DNA of 64,000 nt, from the NCBI GenBank assembly GCA_947579605.1, contig OX388312.1:31457313-31521312 (forward strand). Direction: 5' to 3'. The notes below the pieces were generated by a model. The model was not told the DNA's origin, made no database searches, and saw nothing but the letters and a program-made list of their open reading frames with translations. The position numbers were made by a program, and so were the translations under genes. The stretch is from Athripsodes cinereus (Eukaryota > Arthropoda > Insecta > Trichoptera > Leptoceridae). Positions 58,088 to 64,000 of this stretch are shown piece after piece (the stretch's first letter is position 1; each line of letters opens with the position of its first letter).

Positions 58088-58412
58088 TTCATCATCATTA
58101 TCGCCCTCAACGCTCCTTTCGGGAGCACAGGGCAGAAACCAGCCTCCTCCATTCAGACCGCCTCTGTGTCAATCGCGTTACCTCTTCCCATGACATTCCC
58201 TGCGCTCTGATGTCATTGTCATAGGAACGGTTCATTGTGAAAGAGGGACACCTGGGCCGACGGAATCCTTGCAGATGAAAGAACAGCGCTCTTTTTGGCC
58301 AACTATTTTGGGCATTCTCAGGGCATGACCCAACCAGGATCATCGTCTCTCCTGTATCACGGAGATTACAGATCTCTGCTGGATGCGTCGGCCCACAGCA
58401 TCATTATTGTGA
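58088..58412 (-). pseudogene. RTE-related LINE C-terminal fragment with (ATG)n tail
   Basis: Minus: GRRIQQRSVISVIQERR, stop, SWLGHALRMPKIVGQK (compare KIRWFGHVERM of RTE), then a less clear GLNGGGWFLPCAPERSVEG and a GATAATGATGATGAA tail. A different family from the 55,054 copy. Confidence 0.7.
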
Positions 58413-59079
58413 CATTTTTATACTAGTTTACATCCAAATTCCTCCTAAAACACTTGCTTTCAAAGCTTAGTTTCTTCCACTCTTAATGTTTATAATAACT
58501 AAATTATTTACTTAGGTTGTTCTTACATGTATTAGAATATTTCGGTTAATATTTTTAGCTGAAATATCGATTTGAATAGGATTTAGTGCGAGGGAAGCCT
58601 AAACTTTTGATGCGCAATAAAACACCTGACAAAGGTATTTCACCATTATAATATTGACATTGTGATCCCTTTTCTTTTTGAGAAGAAAATAAAAAGTGTA
58701 ATATAAAGTATCTACGCCAAATAACATCTTTTATTGAGGTACGGATAAATTTTATCGCCTCTTATGGGATGAAAAATGATGGAGTTAAAAAGTGCCGTAT
58801 AATATCAATAATATTAATACGCAACTTTTATGTTAAGTTGAATATAATTATCTATACGACATTATGTAATATCATTGTCTCTATTTTTATCAAATAATCC
58901 TTTCATAGGTCGACCTTTCTGGAAAAGGTAGACCAAGTTTCAACACAACGTTTTAAATTTAATATATTAATTTTTTCAAAAGTTTCTTTCCTTTTTCATA
59001 TCATAGTCTGTGAGTTTATACATAATACCTATACTAAAGTATATGCGTAGCTCTTCATTTATTTATATGAGGTTAAAGA
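58413..59079. other. No gene recognised
   Basis: AT-rich. Confidence 0.5.
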
Positions 59080-59325
59080 ATGTTTTCGAACTTTCTGCCT
59101 TTTACAGAACACTTAAAAGAACACTTAAGTTCTGTACATTACCTGCGTGTTTGAAGGTGTTCGAAAAATTAATACATTTTTCATCTTAAATTCAGCGATG
59201 AGGTTTGACACCCATCTTGAATGATTTGATTTTATATTGGCATGGAGAGGACAGCTTGCATGTTTATGCTGGTCTGCTGGATACTCCACTTGTGGGATAT
59301 GTCGTGATGGTATAGTAGTGAATGT
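59080..59325 (+). mobile_element. Family A repeat copy
   Basis: Blocks: TTCTGCCTTTTACAGAACAC (an inverted 5' scrap), AAATTCAGCGATGAGGTTTG, CACCCATCTTGAATGATTTG, TTGGCATGGAGAGGACAGC, TGGTCTGCTGGATACTCCAC, TTGTGGGATATGTCGTGATG. The order is as at 6,369, without the TATG tail. Confidence 0.75.
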
Positions 59326-59629
59326 TTTACTCCATTTTACTGCGTACTGTGGGACAGGGACTTGCCTTGCTGCATGCCTTTATATACGAGTAGGTATATA
59401 TGGTACGAGACTCGGCCCGTTGCCAGAATATGCGGTTTGGATTATTTAAAAGATTAAGATGTCATGTAGCGTGTTGAAATATTATTTTTTATTTTTTCAT
59501 ATGGCGGTAACGTTCTGGTAGTTTCTAAACATTATTACAAATATTTTAAGTTAAAAGATTTGCTATTGCCGTAAACAAAAAAAGCGCGATTAAGGTTCTA
59601 ACAAGGATCATGTCAATATCAAATAGTTT
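59326..59629. other. No gene recognised
   Basis: AT-rich spacer. Confidence 0.4.
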
Positions 59630-59770
59630 TTTATTTATTTATTTATTTATTCTTTTTGCACATCATCATTACATAACAGTGTTAACAAAATAATATAAAA
59701 TTTTAGAAACTAGGACGATGTGCAGTGGCGAGATTATCTAACCACGACACATTGACATGAAACTAGTAAA
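59630..59770 (-). repeat. LINE 3' tail, (TTTA)n start
   Basis: (TTTA)n at 59,630-59,655, then a short GC-richer body (GACGATGTGCAGTGGCGAGA). It resembles the 3' end of a minus-oriented LINE, but the family is not identified. Confidence 0.5.
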
Positions 59771-60837
59771 AACAAATTTACTTACAAAAAAAAACATACA
59801 AAATATCAAAACACAACATAGTCAAATATTTCACTTGAGAATGACAAGATCTTTGTCGAATCTTAGTCGCACATGTTATTAAAAATAGTGGTAATAGCAA
59901 CATTTTTGACTCCAAACATTTTCAATATGATCTATTTTTAGATAAATCACTTTTTTTTTCAAAAAAGCTTTGAAGTTTACCAAATTTGCGTGGACCTTAA
60001 ACGAATGAGAGTTGAATGTAAATTTCAATGATCACAGAGATTTCTACAAAATTTACGCCTGATATTATATAAAATCAATATCATTCTGGTAATGTTGATA
60101 CGATAATTAAAGTTAAAAACACTGAAATTGATTCAATTATGTTGATCAATAATACTAATGTTTTTGTTATTTATTAAGACTGAAGTGTGTGCACTTTAAA
60201 AGTGTGCTTTTATGTTGTGAATCTTTAGAAGAATTTTCCACCATTGCTAACTTTTGATTGGACGTCTTGAAATTTATTTTAATGAAATAGGTATGTTGAC
60301 AAAATTCTGTAGATAACATGAACTAATATTAAAAGGTAGGTATATCTCAAAAACAGGGAAAATAAAATTTAGATTTAAAACAACACAGTTATTATTCAGT
60401 AATTTCTTTTCTTGGAAAACACTTTTTCTTTTAATAAATATTTTTTTGATATTTATTATAATGTAACAATAAATATTAAAATATGGTAATACTTTTAAAA
60501 ATACTTTCAGAAAAAACCTAAAATATAGTCTCCGCATAAATAATCGAGGCCGTTTATTTATTTTATATTCCTTACTCGAATGTTATTTTACAAGAAGTAG
60601 AGCAACCAGTGTCTTGTATGAAAACATGCATTCTGTGAGAGTGCTCCTGAATGGTTGATTGGGTTGAATGAATTGTAATCAATAACAAACTATGTATATT
60701 CGGATAGAGCAAAACCCATCTACGAGTAGGTATACCAGAAACAACATTCTACGTTTATCACTCCCATATTTAACATATATTAAAAAAAATGAGTTACGTA
60801 CTATTTTATGAAGGTAATTATTTTCTATAATTATAAA
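59771..60837. other. No gene recognised
   Basis: AT-rich. The minus frame at 60,274-60,537 is low-complexity. Confidence 0.5.
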
Positions 60838-61062
60838 TAGTGTGAGAAAGCGCGGGTGTCCAAGAACTACGTGTCTTAACCACGTGGATCAAATTCTCAA
60901 CGACGGGCGTGTGTTGGGGAAGAGAAATCGACGTGTATATATGAGAAATTATATGAATGTAGAAGAAGCGAAAGAAGTATGTGAAGACAGATCTTCATGG
61001 CGTTCCGTTCTCTCTGTCTACTCCGCTTTAGATGCGGCGTGGGGGAATAGTAAATACAAATG
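60838..61062 (+). pseudogene. RTE LINE C-terminal fragment
   Basis: The plus frame MRKRGCPRTTCLNHVDQILN, DGRVLGKRNRRVYMRNYMNV, EEAKEVCEDRSSWRSVLSVY is open through the end. It is closest to the copy at 44,847 (both carry RKRG, HVDQIL and EEAKEVC) and lacks the TATAG tail. Confidence 0.85.
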
Positions 61063-62604
61063 GAGGGTGTAAGAAAATAAAAAAAAATGTTTGTTCATTT
61101 TATAGGAAAGTAGTTTATGATAACTGTGTTTTCATTTAAATGTTTATTCTTCAAATGAAGCCAGGTTTAATGCTTATAATATAAACTAAATGTATATAAA
61201 ATATATAAAAAAAACTCGGAACGGATTTATTGAAAGTAAAAAGTATTTTCGTATCCATATCTCGGAGTAATGATATTTCAAAGGCGAATATACTCGTAAC
61301 TTATATTTTTCTGTGGCATAATGTTGAAATATTATTTCACGATGAAATACGAGAATGTAGAAGAAATAAAGTCGTACATCAAGTTATATAAATTTTATTG
61401 ATGGTCACGCGGGTTGAAAAGATTGGAATACAAGGCAATGTATTGAAATGAAAAGAGACAGATGAAAAAGACTATTCATTGAAAATAACGTAAGAAAAAA
61501 ATATTTTCATGAGTAAACTTTTCGTAAATAACATGATGTAAATGATCAAAAAAAAAATCATGTTTTTTTTTTGTTTTTTTTTGTTTTTGTTTTTATTCAG
61601 TTATCAAATATGTCCATTTGGTTATTATAATTGTAATACATACCAGCACAATTGTTGTGAAAAACATATATAAACATAACATACTTGTATTTAAATCTTT
61701 CACAAGAGTGTGTATTATTTATTAAAAAAAAAGCAATATTAGTCATGAAACATAATAAATATTCTTCATTGGCCCTTTGATTTTGATAAATTGTCTTAAA
61801 TTGAAGCATGAGTAACTACTGAGGATCAAAGCATTTCTATTTATGCTTTGAAAAATTACATAATACAATATTTCGGCTATATAATATTTGTTTATGTTAA
61901 CAAATAACGTTAAATTTAATGACAAACACAAAAAGGAGACAATATTCAATATTTGAATAAAGCATTTTAGCAACTGTAGATATAGGTCAATGAATTCATG
62001 TAAATATTATATGAGAGTACCTAAACATTTTATTATTTGCTAAGCCAACAAAACAAGCTTTTTCATCATGTCACAATAGTATTCAAAATTATTTACACAA
62101 ATACTATGTAACTGATAGTCATCAGCTTTGATGTTAATATTTTATATCATGCTGTGATAGCCTAGCTAATCGTTTTAAATTTCATCTTTACAAAATACCT
62201 ATAGCATTATTCCCTTAGAAAATAATTCACCCTTATCTCTATTGAATAATGATATTGTTTATAAGATAAAGCTTTCAAAATTTCATCTTGAAACGAACTA
62301 TAAAATAATATCCAAGTATTAAATTTATTAGCACAATATGTAATAAAATGAAGTAGATGAAGTTAATTTAGTGAGTACGTATATTTTCTTTATTGAGATA
62401 ATTTCCCAGTTAATCCGTATGGTATTTGATAGCTTTCACTTCATTATATGTGATTATCTTAGTAAGAAGTAACAATAAAGCTCCTTTACCAACAATGGCA
62501 TAATCTCATACACTTGTATGTACTTATAATATTATACTTTTACGAGTTTCAGTATGATTAACTATGCAGAACACAAAGCTATTAATAATAAAAACCTTAC
62601 ACAA
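61063..62604. other. No gene; T-rich run at 61,562-61,595
   Basis: AT-rich. The minus open frames at 61,597-61,973 have no signature. Confidence 0.5.
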
Positions 62605-62645
62605 TTGATTAGGTTCGCTTTCAAGCCTTAATCATCAGTAGAGCA
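62605..62645 (-). ncRNA. Weak hammerhead-like core
   Basis: On the minus strand: CUGAUGA, U, then a poor stem (GCU/AGC around UGAA) and GAA. The core plus extra U agrees with the other copies, but stem II is only 3 bp and stem I is not evident. Probably decayed, or chance. Confidence 0.25.
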
Positions 62646-63823
62646 TGCAATCCTTGTAGGTATATTTTATAATAAAATTGATAGTCATCTTGCATAATAT
62701 CAAAATAACTTGGTGGTAATGACAAACAATAGACTATAAATGTACAGTCTCAGATTGTTCCTAATTCTAAATAATAAGTACTATAGTATAAATGATTTTG
62801 TCTCTAAAATTAGATTACAACAAGTCATGATTTCTCATTGTGTTTCAGCTTTATGATCTCTGGTAGAAGTTATTTAGATTGACATATTATTATTTGCATA
62901 GACTCTTGTTGATTATGTATTGAATATAATATATTTATTTATTGCTAAGTCTAAGCTTCTTATTATACACATAGTTACTGGACGCGCACCGCATGCTTTG
63001 CAAGCCTGATACTATAAGACAAAGCATTTGATTAATTATTGTATCGTTGCAGTGAGTTGCTTCCATATAACATAAATCAACTGTTATCAGTATTACCACA
63101 CAGATAATGTAAATAGTTACCTTTATATGTAGACAGAGGCCTATGCTATCAGCATTCAAAAAATGGTAAATTATCGCCCAAAATTGATCGTAAATTATAA
63201 TTTTGTTTTTATTTGTTTTAATATTTTTTCTAAATTATTAAAAAGGTAAAATCGCACTTTTATTTTAAATGTACAACTGTAGTTAACCCAGCCAGTAATA
63301 CTGCTAGTTATTATACATCATTTTCAGGATAACATGTTTATAGAAACAAGAAAAAATGTTTCATGTTAAAAAATACTATTTATATCATTTTTCTATACCT
63401 GAGTATTTAGTTGACGCAATCTTCTCAAAAAAAAGAAAGAGATTTGGTACAATATTTTCAATTATCATGTAACTCTATCCTCATAAAGTAATGTCATGGT
63501 TTTTCTCAATATTTCTTAAAAACGTGCAATATTTCACAATATTTCACAATTATGGTTACGTTTTAAGGAATTTAACGAGTCAATAATTTTAATTGGAAAT
63601 TTAAACACCTATTAAAATTCAATATTAAATTTTGATAAAATGTGTAAGTACCTAGATGTAAATTCCACAAATAAATACAAATTTAAACTTGATTGACCTG
63701 GGTAATTTGTTATAATAAAACTTATTATACCAAACCTTTAAACAAAAAATAATTTGTTACAATGGGGCACTTACTCAATATTAGTGGAAAATTTAAAATT
63801 ATCAACATTTAAAAAAAAAAGTT
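62646..63823. other. No gene recognised
   Basis: AT-rich. ATATTTCACA is tandemly doubled at 63,529-63,548. Confidence 0.5.
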
Positions 63824-63865
63824 TGGATCCAAAACAAAATACTTAAGTGTTTTGTTTTGGATCCA
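63824..63865. repeat. 42-bp near-perfect palindrome
   Basis: TGGATCCAAAACAAAA on the left and TTTTGTTTTGGATCCA on the right around TACTTAAGTG. Only one base pair is mismatched, so there is essentially no loop. Confidence 0.9.
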
Positions 63866-64000
63866 CAACATTTTTTTTGATTAACTGACATTATTTGAAA
63901 TTGAAAAAAATCTAAGTAAAAATAAACATTATTTACTTTTCTCCTATTTTGCTGTAACAGCCTTAATCCTATTTTTGCGGTAAGCTTTGCAATAGGAAAT

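Overview
The window is AT-rich, intron- or intergenic-like DNA from an insect, most likely a moth or butterfly (Lepidoptera). Evidence for this is one receptor exon of the PRXamide (pyrokinin/PBAN/CAPA) neuropeptide-receptor class, an interior crowded with RTE-type and CR1/L2-type LINE fragments, and many small foldback and MITE-like repeats. No prokaryotic operon structure, rRNA or CRISPR is visible.

Layout. The only confident host gene is at the left edge on the minus strand: the first coding exon (1317-1898) of a class A GPCR, ending at a clean splice donor. The rest of that gene lies to the left of the window, so most of what follows is upstream (5' intron or intergenic) sequence. From 2 to 20 kb there are MITE-like elements, a dispersed repeat called family A here, RTE fragments and several long hairpins. 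From 20,437 to 30,437 lies a young 10-kb LTR element on the minus strand. It has two 3.3-kb LTRs differing at one base that I noticed, a tRNA-Lys-like primer binding site, a polypurine tract and a palindromic leader, but no recognisable gag or pol: a large non-autonomous (LARD-like) element. From 30 to 48 kb there are more family A copies, a tRNA-like SINE and 5'-truncated LINE tails. At 48.1-50.66 kb is a LINE with a long open reverse-transcriptase frame (699 aa), lying tail to tail with a CR1/L2-type LINE C-terminus. At 52,140-54,224 there is a candidate DNA transposon with 21-bp terminal inverted repeats and a 4-bp duplication. At 55,054-55,949 is an RTE copy with an open C-terminal frame and a 13-bp target duplication. 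The last 8 kb hold a large hairpin, more LINE debris and little else.

Two themes stand out. First, at least three positions (12.46, 36.9 and 57.2-57.36 kb), plus two decayed ones (40.5 and 62.6 kb), carry a hammerhead-ribozyme-like core: CUGANGA, an extra U, a hairpin, GAA, a self-complementary 4-8-mer, a cleavage base, then sequence able to form stem I. Two of these sit inside very long, near-perfect inverted repeats. Second, the dispersed family A ends in the same 3' tail as the RTE LINE (CTACCCC...CCGTGATGGTATG and a CATA/TATG microsatellite), suggesting it is mobilised by RTE. The LTR element also carries tandem 124-bp units derived from family A.
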